Origin: Coriobacteriia bacterium
GTDB taxonomy: Bacteria; Actinomycetota; Coriobacteriia; Coriobacteriales; UMGS124
Length of the DNA stretch: 64,000 bases
NCBI GenBank assembly: GCA_018368455.1
Contig: JAGZEG010000004.1
Coordinates: 161,776 to 225,775 of the forward strand
Direction: 5' to 3'
A model generated the notes under the pieces. That model made no database searches. It was given only the letters and a program-made list of their open reading frames with translations, and was not told where the DNA came from. Shown one piece after another: positions 44,104 to 52,888 of this stretch. The position numbers and the translations under genes were made by a program. Position 1 is the first letter of the stretch; every line of letters begins with the position of its first letter.

Positions 44104-44941
44104 ATGACCCACACCATGACGGCAGCTACATCCCAGAGCACGAAGGCCCCTGTCTTGAGCGTTGCGCATGTCAGCAAGGCGTTTGGTACCAAGCGTGCAC
44201 TCAACGACGTCTCGCTCGAGGTCCTGCCCGGCGACATATTCGGCTTCGTCGGGCACAACGGCGCAGGCAAGACGACGCTCATTCGCGCCATCGTCGGAGT
44301 GGCGGATTTCGACGAGGGCGACATCCACATCGCGGGCCACTCCGTGCGCTCCGATGCGCTCCGATGCGCTGACGTGCAAGCGTCTGTGCGCGTACGTACC
44401 CGACAACCCCGATGTCTACGACTTCCTGACAGGCATCCAGTACCTGCGCTTCATGGCAGACGTCTACGGCGTGCCGGCCGATCTGAGGCGTTCTCGCATC
44501 GAGGGATATGCCGAGCGACTCGGGCTCGTCGCCGACCTCGGGAGCCTCATCTCGTCCTACTCACACGGCATGCGCCAGAAGCTCGTGCTCATCGGGGCGT
44601 TGCTGCACGAGCCCAAGCTGCTTGTGCTCGACGAGCCGTTCGTCGGCCTTGATCCGGCGGCGGCCCACACGGTGCGCGAGATGTTGCGCGAGCTCGTGAA
44701 CCGCGGCTCGGCGGTGTTCTTCTCCAGTCACGTGCTCGAAGTGGTTGAGAAGCTATGTGACAAGGTCGCCATCATCAAGGCGGGCGAGGTGCGCGCCGTG
44801 GGGCCCACGGCCCAGGTCGTGGGCGACGAGAGCCTCGAGGACGTCTTCCTCGACATGCTCAACGAGGGCACAGGCCACGAAGAGGGTACGCGCGATGCAA
44901 GTCGCACGAGTCCGTTCGGCCGCAAGGGGGTACGGCGATGA
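44104..44941 (+). pseudogene. ABC transporter ATPase, frameshifted by a 10-bp tandem duplication
   Basis: Two overlapping frames together spell one ABC ATPase. The first (from ATG 44104, RBS GAGGAGG) gives Walker A GHNGAGKTT and reads to HIAGHSVRSDA. The rest continues in the +1 frame with YVPDNPDVYDFLTG, SYSHGMRQKLVLIGALLHEPKLLVLDEPFVGLDP and ends at 44941. Between them the 10-mer GCGCTCCGAT occurs twice in tandem (44346-44365) plus a half copy. Removing one unit restores a 275-residue protein with the expected join. As written the product stops early without signature or Walker B. It could be a recent inactivation, a slipped-strand on/off switch, or a sequencing error. The permease start overlaps its 3' end. 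Confidence 0.85.
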
Positions 44942-46566
44942 AGTCGTTCCTGCTGCTGCTCAAGGTCCAGGTGCTCGGCCTGTTCGGTTTGAATCGCGCG
45001 CTGCACACCAAGCCGGGTAAGGCGCTCGTTGGAATGGTGCTGGCGGGCGTTGCCATCGCCATCTTGTGTGCGGTCGTCGTGCTGTATGTTGTGATGCTGT
45101 CGCTCGGCCTCGTGACCATGGGGGCAACCGAGGTAGTGCCGCTGCTGGTCATCGAGGTCGGGGCACTTGCCGGTGCCTGTGCCGCCTTCCCAAAGGCGGG
45201 CGGCCTGCTGTTCTCGTTTCGCGATTACGACCTGGTCATGGCGCTGCCTATCGCGCGTCCTGTCGTCGTGCTGTCGCGCATCGCCTCGCTCTATGCGATG
45301 GCCGTCGTGCTCAACGCGCTCATCGTTACGCCAGCGCTTGTTGTGCTTGCCTGCGTCGGCGCCGTGGGCGTCGGACTTGGGGAACTCATCCTCGTCGGGG
45401 TGCTCGTCGTGCTGCTAGCGCCCGTTATCCCCCTCGCCGTTTCGGTGGCGCTTGCGGCACTCGTCGCGGTCGTGTCGACGCGCTTTCGGCGGGCCGGCGT
45501 TGCCATGGGCGTACTGGGCATGCTGCTCGTCGTGGGGATCGTCATCGGGTCGTTTGCCTTGAGGGGCATGGGCGCGGACCCTGCGCACGCCGGCGTCGTC
45601 GGACTCGCTGCGGAGCAGGCTGCCGCCCTGTCGGGGGCACTCGGGGTGTATGCCCCTGCGAGGTGGGCCTCTGCCGCCGTCATGAAGGGCGACGCGGGGG
45701 CGCTTCTGCTGTTCGCTGTCGTGTCGCTGGCTGTCGCGGTGGCGCTTGTTGCCGTGCTCGTGCGCGTGTTCGTGCCTGTAAACGAGGCGCTCATGTCGAG
45801 CCGACCGCATGCGGCGTTCTCGTTTGAGGACGCGGCGGCGCGAGGGCATGTCAAGGGATCGTGCGTGCGCCGGCCTTTGTGGGCGCTTGCGGGCAAGGAG
45901 GCGCGCCTTCTCGTGACGACGCCCGCCTATCTGCTCAACACGTGCATCGGGTACGTTCTCGCCCTTGTTGCAGGCGTCGCTGCCGTCATCGGGCGACTGA
46001 CGGGCGGTCTTGATGGCATGCTTCCTCCGGAGCTTGCCCCGCTCGTTGCGGACGTCGCCCCGTGGGCGCTGGCGTTCTGTCTTGGCATAGCGTCGCCGAC
46101 GACGGCCTCGGTGTCGCTCGAGGGCTCGGCGCGCTGGCTCGTTCAGAGCGCGCCGCTCAGCTCGGCGACGGTGCTGGGATCCAAGATGGCGCTCGGGATT
46201 CTCCTCTCTGTTCCGACGGCGCTTGTGGGCGGCGCGCTGTGCGCACTGGCGTTGGGCGCAGATGTGCTGCAGGCTGTCGCGATGATCGTGGCGCCACTGG
46301 CATCGGGCGTGCTCGCGGCGTCGGTGGGCCTGACGCTTGACGCGCTGCGCCCCCGCTTTGACTGGACAACGCCGTACGAGCCGGTCAAGCGCGGTTTCTC
46401 CGTCATAGTGACCATGGTGGTCGGAATGGTCGTTGCGATGATGGGCTTCTTTGCGGCGAGCGTCCTGGGTTGGATCGGAACGCTTGTGGTGGCGGCTGTT
46501 GAGCTCGCCGTGGCGGCAGGCGCGTTCTATCTGGTGAGCCGCCAGCCTCTCATGAGGTGGGAGTAG
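44938..46566 (+). CDS. ABC transporter permease, ABC-2-like
   Basis: The protein has 542 residues with about twelve helices in two halves, lacking large external domains. Its start overlaps the ATPase stop by 4 bp. Features include FPKAGGLLFSFRDYDLVMALPIARPVVVLSRI (about 82-113), a coupling-helix style segment common in multi-pass ABC-2 permeases, and a second copy-like region near GSARWLVQSAPLSSATVLGSKMALGI. The likely partner is the frameshifted ATPase upstream, so the transporter may be silent in this genome copy while its own frame is intact. Substrate unknown. Confidence 0.8.
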   Translation: MKSFLLLLKVQVLGLFGLNRALHTKPGKALVGMVLAGVAIAILCAVVVLYVVMLSLGLVTMGATEVVPLLVIEVGALAGACAAFPKAGGLLFSFRDYDLVMALPIARPVVVLSRIASLYAMAVVLNALIVTPALVVLACVGAVGVGLGELILVGVLVVLLAPVIPLAVSVALAALVAVVSTRFRRAGVAMGVLGMLLVVGIVIGSFALRGMGADPAHAGVVGLAAEQAAALSGALGVYAPARWASAAVMKGDAGALLLFAVVSLAVAVALVAVLVRVFVPVNEALMSSRPHAAFSFEDAAARGHVKGSCVRRPLWALAGKEARLLVTTPAYLLNTCIGYVLALVAGVAAVIGRLTGGLDGMLPPELAPLVADVAPWALAFCLGIASPTTASVSLEGSARWLVQSAPLSSATVLGSKMALGILLSVPTALVGGALCALALGADVLQAVAMIVAPLASGVLAASVGLTLDALRPRFDWTTPYEPVKRGFSVIVTMVVGMVVAMMGFFAASVLGWIGTLVVAAVELAVAAGAFYLVSRQPLMRWE

Positions 46567-46674
46567 CGGCCCGGGCCTCAAGACCGGGCGGCGCCGACAT
46601 GAGGTCGTTTTGTGATGAGAAACTTCATGCTTGCGCTCGGCAGGAGAGTAGGGCATTATTTTCTGGCTGCGCAT

Positions 46675-46751
46675 GGTGGGAGTAGCTCAGTTGGCAGAGC
46701 GACGGACTGTGGCTCCGTAGGTCGAGGGTTCGAGCCCCTTTTCCCACCCCA
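46675..46751 (+). tRNA. tRNA-His (GTG)
   Basis: The cloverleaf is complete: D-stem GCTC/GAGC, anticodon stem ACGGA/TCCGT with loop CTGTGGC (anticodon GTG), T-stem GAGGG with loop TTCGAGC, and an encoded CCA. The extra 5' G at 46675 faces C48 of the 3' end (46748), the G-1:C73 pair diagnostic of bacterial tRNA-His. Confidence 0.96.
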
Positions 46752-46757
46752 GCAGAT

Positions 46758-46834
46758 GGGCCGTTAGCTCAGCTGGCCAGAGCAGGGGACTCTTAATCCC
46801 AAGGTCCAGGGTTCGAATCCCTGACGGCCCACCA
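46758..46834 (+). tRNA. tRNA-Lys (CTT)
   Basis: Acceptor GGGCCGT pairs with ACGGCCC; the anticodon loop CTCTTAA gives CTT; the T-loop is TTCGAAT; CCA is encoded. One anticodon-stem end pair (G-A) is mismatched. Six bases separate it from tRNA-His, so the pair is one transcript. Confidence 0.96.
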
Positions 46835-46845
46835 TCTGATCTTTC

Positions 46846-46882
46846 AAGAACCCCCGAGTGCTTCGACGCTCGGGGGTTCTTT
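46846..46882 (+). terminator. Intrinsic terminator of tRNA operon
   Basis: A 13-bp stem AAGAACCCCCGAG with its complement, a 10-base loop, and TTT, 12 bp after tRNA-Lys. Confidence 0.92.
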
Positions 46883-46949
46883 CGTATCTGACCTGCCCCT
46901 TGATGTGCTCTCCGGGTCCTGCTCCCGGAGGCAGCCTGGTCAAATCTTT

Positions 46950-47186
46950 CGGCTATGCGAGGTTTTGTAAAACGCGCCTCCAAAAATGGGCGCGGACTTC
47001 GGTTGTGCTAGGTTTGCGCGACCCGTTTACGCATGCGGTGAGGGCAGCGCATCTTGCACAACCTTCCTACCTGCGGTTTCCTTGTGCGCCTCTCCCGCGT
47101 GCGGGCGGCATGCCTTCTGCAAACCTTGCATAGCCGCAAATTGGGGACAATTTCGGCACCTCCTTTTGCAAGACCTCGCACAATCG
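46950..47186. repeat. Repeat element C: paired direct and inverted motifs, 50-bp period
   Basis: The consensus is TTTCGRYTRTGCNAGGTYTT. Plus-strand copies lie at 46951 (GGCTATGCGAGGTTTTG) and 47001 (GGTTGTGCTAGGTTTGC), 50 bp apart. Inverted copies lie around 47117-47134 and 47167-47186, also 50 bp apart, and a weaker inverted copy at about 47053-47070. Total length (237 bp) matches elements A and B. It starts 68 bp after the tRNA terminator. The remaining 47187-47630 holds no gene; it contains two direct copies of CGGGGAGAGGTGCGTG (47201, 47324) and two operator-like palindromes. Confidence 0.75.
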
Positions 47187-47402
47187 AAAAACTTGACCAG
47201 CGGGGAGAGGTGCGTGGGCCCGGTTCCCCCATCCTATATCCGGGCTCGCCTCTTCGCCCGCACCCCGTGACCCCCGAGGGTGAGGCGTCCCGCGTGCCAC
47301 CTCGGCGCGCCCGTATCTCCGCGCGGGGAGAGGTGCGTGCTCTTTGTCCTCGAAGCTGCCTCGCAGCGCAGTTTCGTGCTATTTCCGCAGCTCAACGTCC
47401 CC

Positions 47403-47475
47403 TTACCCTCCCGGGGTAATAGCCGGGTGGCCTCCGAGTCTTGCTCTCTCCGCCCTCCTTACCCCGCCAGGGCAA
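47403..47475 (+). promoter_or_regulatory. Two LuxR-operator candidates before flavoprotein 2
   Basis: TTACCC-TCCCG-GGGTAA (47403-47419) is a perfect 6-bp-arm palindrome; TTACCC-CGCCA-GGGCAA (47459-47475) is a one-mismatch copy, 56 bp further. Both resemble the ACCCC/GGGGT site before flavoprotein 1. Confidence 0.55.
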
Positions 47476-47630
47476 TTGCCGGAGCGCCCCGCCGCGCACA
47501 TCATGGGGGTCGTCAAGTACGACGCCCGCTACGGCGCGTCGTCCGGCTCCTGCAGCTGGACACGTACGTTGCCGGGGCGCCTAAGCGCGCCAAACACGGT
47601 GCGCGTCCCCTCACCCGAAAGGAAGTCCCC

Positions 47631-49331
47631 ATGAGCACTGAGATGTCTCGTCGCAGCTTCATCGCCGCCGCTGGCGTCACCGCTGCCGCCTCCGTCGCGG
47701 CCGCCGGCCTCGCTGCCGCCCCTTCGCAGGCGAGCGCCCTAGACGCCCTGACGTCCGAGACGCCCGACTGGCTGGGCACCGCTCCGGAGATTGCTGAGTC
47801 CGACATCACCGAGACGGTCGACACCGAGGTTCTCATCTGCGGCTTCGCTACCGGCGGCGTGCCGTGTGCCCTCTCTGCCGCTCAGGCCGGCAACAAGGTT
47901 CTCGTCATCGACCGCGATGGCCAGGACAACGTTCAGAGCATGCGCGAGGACCTCGGCGCCATGAACTCCAAGCTGCAGCAGGCCTCGTTCGCTGAGTTCC
48001 CCGAGTTCGAGTTCTCCGAGAAGGACGCCGTCGAGGACATCGTCCGCTACGCCAACGGCTTCTGCAACTACGACCTCATCAAGATGTGGGCGCAGCGCTC
48101 GGGCGAGGCCATCGACTGGGTCGCCGAGACGATCGAGGCCACGGGTAAGTACGTCATGGAGTTTGAGGGCGGCATCGGCAACCAGGACGGCGAGGGCCGC
48201 GATCGCGCCTACGCCACGGGCCACAGCCCGCAGCCGACGGACCAGGCCGGCGAGGAGGACTCCTACACGGCCGTTATGCGTCAGGCCGCCATCGACGCCG
48301 GCGCCGAGGTTCGCTGGTCCACCCCGCTTATCAAGCTCGAGGCTGACGAGTCCGGCAAGGTGACGGGCGCCATCGCCCAGGACACCACCGACGGCCACTA
48401 CGTGCGCATCAACGCCTCGAAGGGCGTCGTGCTCGCGACGGGTGGCTACAGCACGAGCACGGAGATGATGCAGGCGCTGCAGCCTGAGATCCTCGACGGC
48501 CGCATCCTGTGCACGTCTGGCTCCACCGACGATGGCTCGGGCATCAAGGCTGGCATGTGGCTCGGCGCCCGTAAGGACCCGATCGGCACGTCCATCCTGT
48601 TTAACCGCTGCTGCGTTACGCCCGAGGAGACGGCGGGCAACGGCGTCGTGGGCCGCTGGTTCTGGTTCGGCGAGCAGCCGTTCCTGAAGGTCAACCTCAA
48701 CGGTGAGCGCTTCTGCAACGAGAGTGGCCCCTACGACTACATGCTGCACAGCGCGTGGGGCCAGCCGCAGCACACCTACGTCGACATCTGGGACTCCGGC
48801 GCCAAGGAGAAGGCCGAGCAGATGAACGAGGTCGGCTGCTGCCGCCTGTTCCCGTTCGACAACGGTGCCAAGAACAACATCCCGTTCGACGTCGTGTGGA
48901 ACAACATGAACCAGGGTCTCATCGACGACGGCTACATCCAGGTCGCCGACACGATCGAGGAGCTCGCCGAGAAGCTCAACATCCCGGCGGAGAACCTGAC
49001 GGCGACGGTCGAGAAGTACAATGGCTACTGCGACGCCGGCGAGGACCCCGACTACTTTAAGGAGTCCTACCGCCTGACGAAGCTCGACCAGCCGCCGTTC
49101 TACGGCGTGCGCACGGGCTCCTGGCACCTCGCCACGTTTGATGGCCTGCTCATCAACACGCACATGCAGGTGCTCAACCAGGACAACGAGCCCATCGAGG
49201 GCCTGTACGCCATCGGCGACTGCTCGGGCGGCTTTTTCTGCGTGAGCTACCCGAACCTGTTCACGGGCCTTGCCTGCGGCCGCACGACGACGGAGGCCTA
49301 CATCCTCGGTCAGGAGCTCGGCGAGAAGTAA
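47631..49331 (+). CDS. Tat-exported FAD-dependent reductase 2
   Basis: The protein has 566 residues; ATG 47631 follows AAAGGAAG. The twin-arginine leader is MSRRSFIAAAG (Arg 7-8). The FAD site is TEVLICGFATGGVPCA (about 64-80): the middle glycine of GxGxxG is Ala, a small deviation. The C-terminal FAD segment is EGLYAIGDCSGG near residue 523. Overall it is a paralogue of the protein at 3114, sharing DWLGTAPEIAE, GERFxNESGPYD and PPFYGV, but the active-site neighbourhood differs (CCVTPEETAGNG, NNIPFD), so a different electron acceptor is likely. There is no heme motif. The LuxR membrane regulator follows on the same strand, 212 bp downstream. Confidence 0.87.
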   Translation: MSTEMSRRSFIAAAGVTAAASVAAAGLAAAPSQASALDALTSETPDWLGTAPEIAESDITETVDTEVLICGFATGGVPCALSAAQAGNKVLVIDRDGQDNVQSMREDLGAMNSKLQQASFAEFPEFEFSEKDAVEDIVRYANGFCNYDLIKMWAQRSGEAIDWVAETIEATGKYVMEFEGGIGNQDGEGRDRAYATGHSPQPTDQAGEEDSYTAVMRQAAIDAGAEVRWSTPLIKLEADESGKVTGAIAQDTTDGHYVRINASKGVVLATGGYSTSTEMMQALQPEILDGRILCTSGSTDDGSGIKAGMWLGARKDPIGTSILFNRCCVTPEETAGNGVVGRWFWFGEQPFLKVNLNGERFCNESGPYDYMLHSAWGQPQHTYVDIWDSGAKEKAEQMNEVGCCRLFPFDNGAKNNIPFDVVWNNMNQGLIDDGYIQVADTIEELAEKLNIPAENLTATVEKYNGYCDAGEDPDYFKESYRLTKLDQPPFYGVRTGSWHLATFDGLLINTHMQVLNQDNEPIEGLYAIGDCSGGFFCVSYPNLFTGLACGRTTTEAYILGQELGEK

Positions 49332-49388
49332 TCTCTTCGCATCCGTGACCTAGACTGGGGCCTGCGGAGCTTGTGCGTCAAGGCAAGC

Positions 49389-49422
49389 GGGGCCGATCGC
49401 GTGCGTCGCGGTCGGCCCCTTT
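49389..49422 (+). terminator. Intrinsic terminator of flavoprotein 2
   Basis: GGGGCCGA pairs with TCGGCCCC, with an inner CGCG stem, followed by TTT. It separates the reductase from the regulator gene. Confidence 0.8.
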
Positions 49423-49542
49423 GCGTTTGCGGCTTCGACCTGTTCGCGAGACGCTACAATCCTCCTGACGGCGGCAGCGCGGCCGAGCCGTACAGGGTGC
49501 GCTTCGCCGCGGCTCTGGAAGTACGAGCGGAGAGGGGCATGC

Positions 49543-51036
49543 ATGGGAGAGGCTGACGAGCGGACCGTAGCCCAACCGGAGACGCATGCGCCTGCCCCTG
49601 CCGGACTCCCTTCGTTTCTGCGCGACGTGTTTTGCAGCGTTGCGTGCTGGCGGGTCATGGCGGCTGTTGCGCTGGCGAGTCTCTCGGTGTTGCTAATGAA
49701 TCGCGCGCTGTTCCCACTGTTTGACGGCGTGTTCACCTATGCGCGCGATATCTCCATCGTCTGTAGCGGGCTGTTTGCCATCGGCGTCGGCCTTGTCTCG
49801 CTCGTGCGTCCTGCCTTGCTGAACGGCAGGGCACTGTGTGCTGCGATGGTCACATGCCTTGTTGTTGGCGCCGGTGGCATGGGGGTGGGCATCGCTCTGG
49901 GCCATCCCGCCTTGCTTATCGTAGGGGCCTGTCTGTTTACGACGGGCCGAGGGTGGTCGTCTCTGAGCTCGGCCTTCGCTGCCGTGTGCCTCCCGATGCC
50001 CCAGGCCATGGCTTGCCTTGCGTGCGGCCTCTCGCTTGGGCAACTCCTCGACGTACCGATGCGCGCTCTGCCACAGGTTGCCTGCGTTGTCGTGCTGCCC
50101 GTGGCGGCTGCGGCTGCCATCGTCCTTTCTGCCCGCAGCGTCTCCAATCTCGTTGCCGGCATCGCTTCCGCTCCTTCTGCCGCCGAGCTCTCCGTTACGC
50201 GTCCGGCGTCGTATCTGCCGCTCACGAGCAACCTGTACGTCTGCCTCATCCTCGTCCAGATGGCGTTCGGCTTTGCGCTGCGCTTCGGCGAGGTGGGCGG
50301 CTCTCCGGTGTTCGGGGGCCTCGCCGTACCGTTCATGCTTGCCGTTGCGCTTGTCACGCTCGTGGTGCGGGGCAGGTTCTTCGGCGACGCGCTCGTCAAC
50401 GTCATCATGCTGGCCCTCGTGGCGGGCTTTCTGCTCGTTGTCGTCGGCGGGTCTGACAACGTCGCGCTTGCGAGTAGCGTGCTTACGGTGGGGACGTCGC
50501 TGTTTAACATCCTGCTCTATACGACGCTCGTTTCCCTGGCGGGGCGCAATAGCCTGGCGAGTCTCTCCATCATGGGGTGGGGACAAGGCCTGTCGGGCAT
50601 CGCTACGACGCTGGGTGCGTTTGTCGGCACGACAGCGAACCGTCTTGACGCGGCGGGAAGCCATGAACAGCTTGCCATGCTTGTGGCGATCGTGACGCTG
50701 GCGCTCGTGGCCTATGCCCTCTTTGGCCTGCGCGGCTTTTCGTTTGAGAGCACGATTGCCGGCGTTGTGCCGCCCGAGCCCGACGTCGACCTCGAGCGGG
50801 CGGGCGAGGAGGCCTTTGCCGCTCGCTGCTCCGAACTTGCTGCGCGTTACGACCTGACGCCGCGCGAGGCAGAGGTCTGCGAGATGCTGGCGCGCGGACG
50901 CAACCGCGAGCACATCGAAGGCGCGCTGGGCGTCTCGCGCAACACCGTGAAGGCGCACGTCAAGCATGTCTACGCCAAGCTGGGCATCCATAGCCACCAA
51001 GAGCTGATAGATTTGTTCGAACGTAAGGACTCCTGA
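49543..51036 (+). CDS. LuxR-family membrane regulator
   Basis: The protein has 497 residues: about twelve helices (about 30-400) and a LuxR helix-turn-helix at about 430-492 (YDLTPREAEVCEMLARG, NTVKAHVKHVYAKLGIHSHQELIDLF). GGAGAGGGG precedes ATG 49543. It is the third protein of this class in the window and is the obvious regulator of flavoprotein 2. Its helix-turn-helix is closer in motif to the one at 1417 (HSQQELIDL) than to the one at the left edge (HSREELYEL), in keeping with the similar palindromes before their target genes. Confidence 0.88.
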   Translation: MGEADERTVAQPETHAPAPAGLPSFLRDVFCSVACWRVMAAVALASLSVLLMNRALFPLFDGVFTYARDISIVCSGLFAIGVGLVSLVRPALLNGRALCAAMVTCLVVGAGGMGVGIALGHPALLIVGACLFTTGRGWSSLSSAFAAVCLPMPQAMACLACGLSLGQLLDVPMRALPQVACVVVLPVAAAAAIVLSARSVSNLVAGIASAPSAAELSVTRPASYLPLTSNLYVCLILVQMAFGFALRFGEVGGSPVFGGLAVPFMLAVALVTLVVRGRFFGDALVNVIMLALVAGFLLVVVGGSDNVALASSVLTVGTSLFNILLYTTLVSLAGRNSLASLSIMGWGQGLSGIATTLGAFVGTTANRLDAAGSHEQLAMLVAIVTLALVAYALFGLRGFSFESTIAGVVPPEPDVDLERAGEEAFAARCSELAARYDLTPREAEVCEMLARGRNREHIEGALGVSRNTVKAHVKHVYAKLGIHSHQELIDLFERKDS

Positions 51037-51243
51037 GCGGACGCGAGGGCGGCCTAGTTCCCACTTCCCATATCGTCTTTCCATGAATCGGTGCGCGGCG
51101 GGCGCGCGTAACAGAGCCGACATGCGGCGTGCATATACTGAAATCCCGTAACTGAAGCGTGTCGAGGCGCGGCTGCGATCCCGAATGGATTGCTCGCTCA
51201 GACGCCAGGCCATCAACGCGTGAAAGGAACGGGATCCCTCCCC

Positions 51244-52878
51244 ATGACCAAGCACATATTCGTGACCGGCGGCGTCGTCTCATCCTTGGGCAAAGGCATC
51301 ACGGCCGCTTCGCTGGGCCGCCTGCTCAAGTCTCGCGGCTACAAGGTCACCATGCAGAAAATGGACCCGTACCTCAACGTCGACCCCGGTACGATGAGCC
51401 CGTTCCAGCACGGCGAGGTGTTCGTCACGGACGACGGTCACGAGGGCGATCTCGACCTGGGTCACTACGAGCGCTTCATCGACGAGAGCCTCACGCGCGA
51501 GTCCAACGTCACGCAGGGTTCCGTCTACCAGACGCTTATCAACCGCGAGCGCCACGGCGACTTCCTCGGCGGCACGGTGCAGGTCATCCCGCATGTCACC
51601 GACGAGATCAAGGCGCGCATCCACCGTCTGGCCGATCGCACGGGTGCCGACGTCGTCATCACGGAGATCGGCGGCACGATCGGCGACATCGAGTCCCAGC
51701 CGTTCATCGAGGCCATCCGCCAGTTCCGCAAGGAGGTCGGCCCCGAGAACGTCTGCTACATCCATGTGTCGCTCGTGCCGTACATTTCGGCGTCGCACGA
51801 GGTCAAGACGAAGCCGACGCAGCACTCCGTCAAGGAGCTGCGCGGCCTGGGCGTCTCGCCTGACATCATCGTCTGCCGCTCCGACCACGAGATCGACACG
51901 AAGATCTGCGCGAAGGTCGCCTCGTTCTGCGACGTCGATCAGGACGCCGTATTCGTGAACCCCGACTGCCCCTCCATCTACGACGTTCCGCCGATGCTGG
52001 CCGAGCAGGGCTTCGACCTCAAGGTGTGCGAGCGCCTCGGCCTTGACCCGCGCACGAGCGACATGAGCGCGTGGACGGACTTCCTGACGCGCATGCGCAG
52101 CTGCGAGGGGACGGTCAAGATCAAGGTCGTCGGCAAGTACATCCAGCTGCCCGACGCCTACCTCTCTGTCATCGAGGCCCTGCACCATGCAGGCGTTGCC
52201 AACGGCGTGCACGTCGACATCGAGCTCGTGGCCGGCGACGACCTCACCGATGACAACGCTGCCTCCGTGCTCGGCGATGCAGACGGCATCCTCGTGCCCG
52301 GCGGCTTTGGCTTCCGCGGCTTCCTCGGCAAGATGTGCGCCGCGCGTTACGCTCGTACGCACAAGGTGCCCTACCTGGGCATCTGCCTTGGCCTACAGAC
52401 GGCGGTGTGCGAGTACGCTCGCGACGTCCTCGGCTGGGAGGACGCGAACTCCACCGAGTTTGACGAGGCGACGACGCACCCAGTTATCGACCTGATGCCC
52501 GACCAGGTGAGCGTCACGGACAAAGGCGGCACGATGCGCCTCGGCACGTATCCCTGCAAGCTCGTGCCGGGCACGCTTGCCGCTCAGGCCTACGGCAACG
52601 TCGAGCTCATCGACGAGCGCCATCGCCATCGCTTTGAGGTGAACAACGACCTGCGCCCGCAGCTTGTCGAGGCCGGTCTCGTCGTGTCGGGCACGTCGCC
52701 CAACGGCCGCCTTGTCGAGATGGTCGAACTGCCGCGTGACGTCCACCCGTGGTATGTGGCCGGCCAGTTCCACCCCGAGTTCAAGAGCCGCCCCACGAAG
52801 GCTCACCCGCTGTTCCGCGACTTCATTGCGGCTGCTGTCAAGCAGCATGACGGCGCGGCGGAAGGCGCGGCCTGCTAG
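51244..52878 (+). CDS. pyrG: CTP synthase
   Basis: The protein has 544 residues, full length. It begins KHIFVTGGVVSSLGKGI, with the synthetase P-loop and the YLNVDPGTMSPFQHGEVFVTDDG block, and the class I glutaminase domain has the nucleophile in GICLGLQ and the His/Glu in HPEF. It aminates UTP to CTP with glutamine. The start at 51244 follows AAAGGA by about 17 bases, a long spacing; an in-frame TTG 54 bp upstream is less likely. A TATACT hexamer at 51134 may be the -10. The next gene begins 10 bp after the stop. Confidence 0.96.
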   Translation: MTKHIFVTGGVVSSLGKGITAASLGRLLKSRGYKVTMQKMDPYLNVDPGTMSPFQHGEVFVTDDGHEGDLDLGHYERFIDESLTRESNVTQGSVYQTLINRERHGDFLGGTVQVIPHVTDEIKARIHRLADRTGADVVITEIGGTIGDIESQPFIEAIRQFRKEVGPENVCYIHVSLVPYISASHEVKTKPTQHSVKELRGLGVSPDIIVCRSDHEIDTKICAKVASFCDVDQDAVFVNPDCPSIYDVPPMLAEQGFDLKVCERLGLDPRTSDMSAWTDFLTRMRSCEGTVKIKVVGKYIQLPDAYLSVIEALHHAGVANGVHVDIELVAGDDLTDDNAASVLGDADGILVPGGFGFRGFLGKMCAARYARTHKVPYLGICLGLQTAVCEYARDVLGWEDANSTEFDEATTHPVIDLMPDQVSVTDKGGTMRLGTYPCKLVPGTLAAQAYGNVELIDERHRHRFEVNNDLRPQLVEAGLVVSGTSPNGRLVEMVELPRDVHPWYVAGQFHPEFKSRPTKAHPLFRDFIAAAVKQHDGAAEGAAC

Positions 52879-52888
52879 AATCGGGCGC

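Noticed and set aside
44104..44941. Programmed ribosomal frameshift in the ABC ATPase
   Set aside because: There is no slippery heptamer or stop-adjacent RBS-like stimulator, and the exact 10-bp tandem duplication explains the shift more simply.
46986..47270. Short Cys-containing ORF downstream of the tRNAs
   Set aside because: It runs across repeat element C without an RBS, has atypical composition and changes with the repeats; no conserved domain is visible.
47280..47630. N-terminal extension of flavoprotein 2
   Set aside because: The frame stays open for over 100 codons upstream, but the Tat leader starts at 47631 just after a good RBS, and the upstream part is regulatory DNA with palindromes and repeats.
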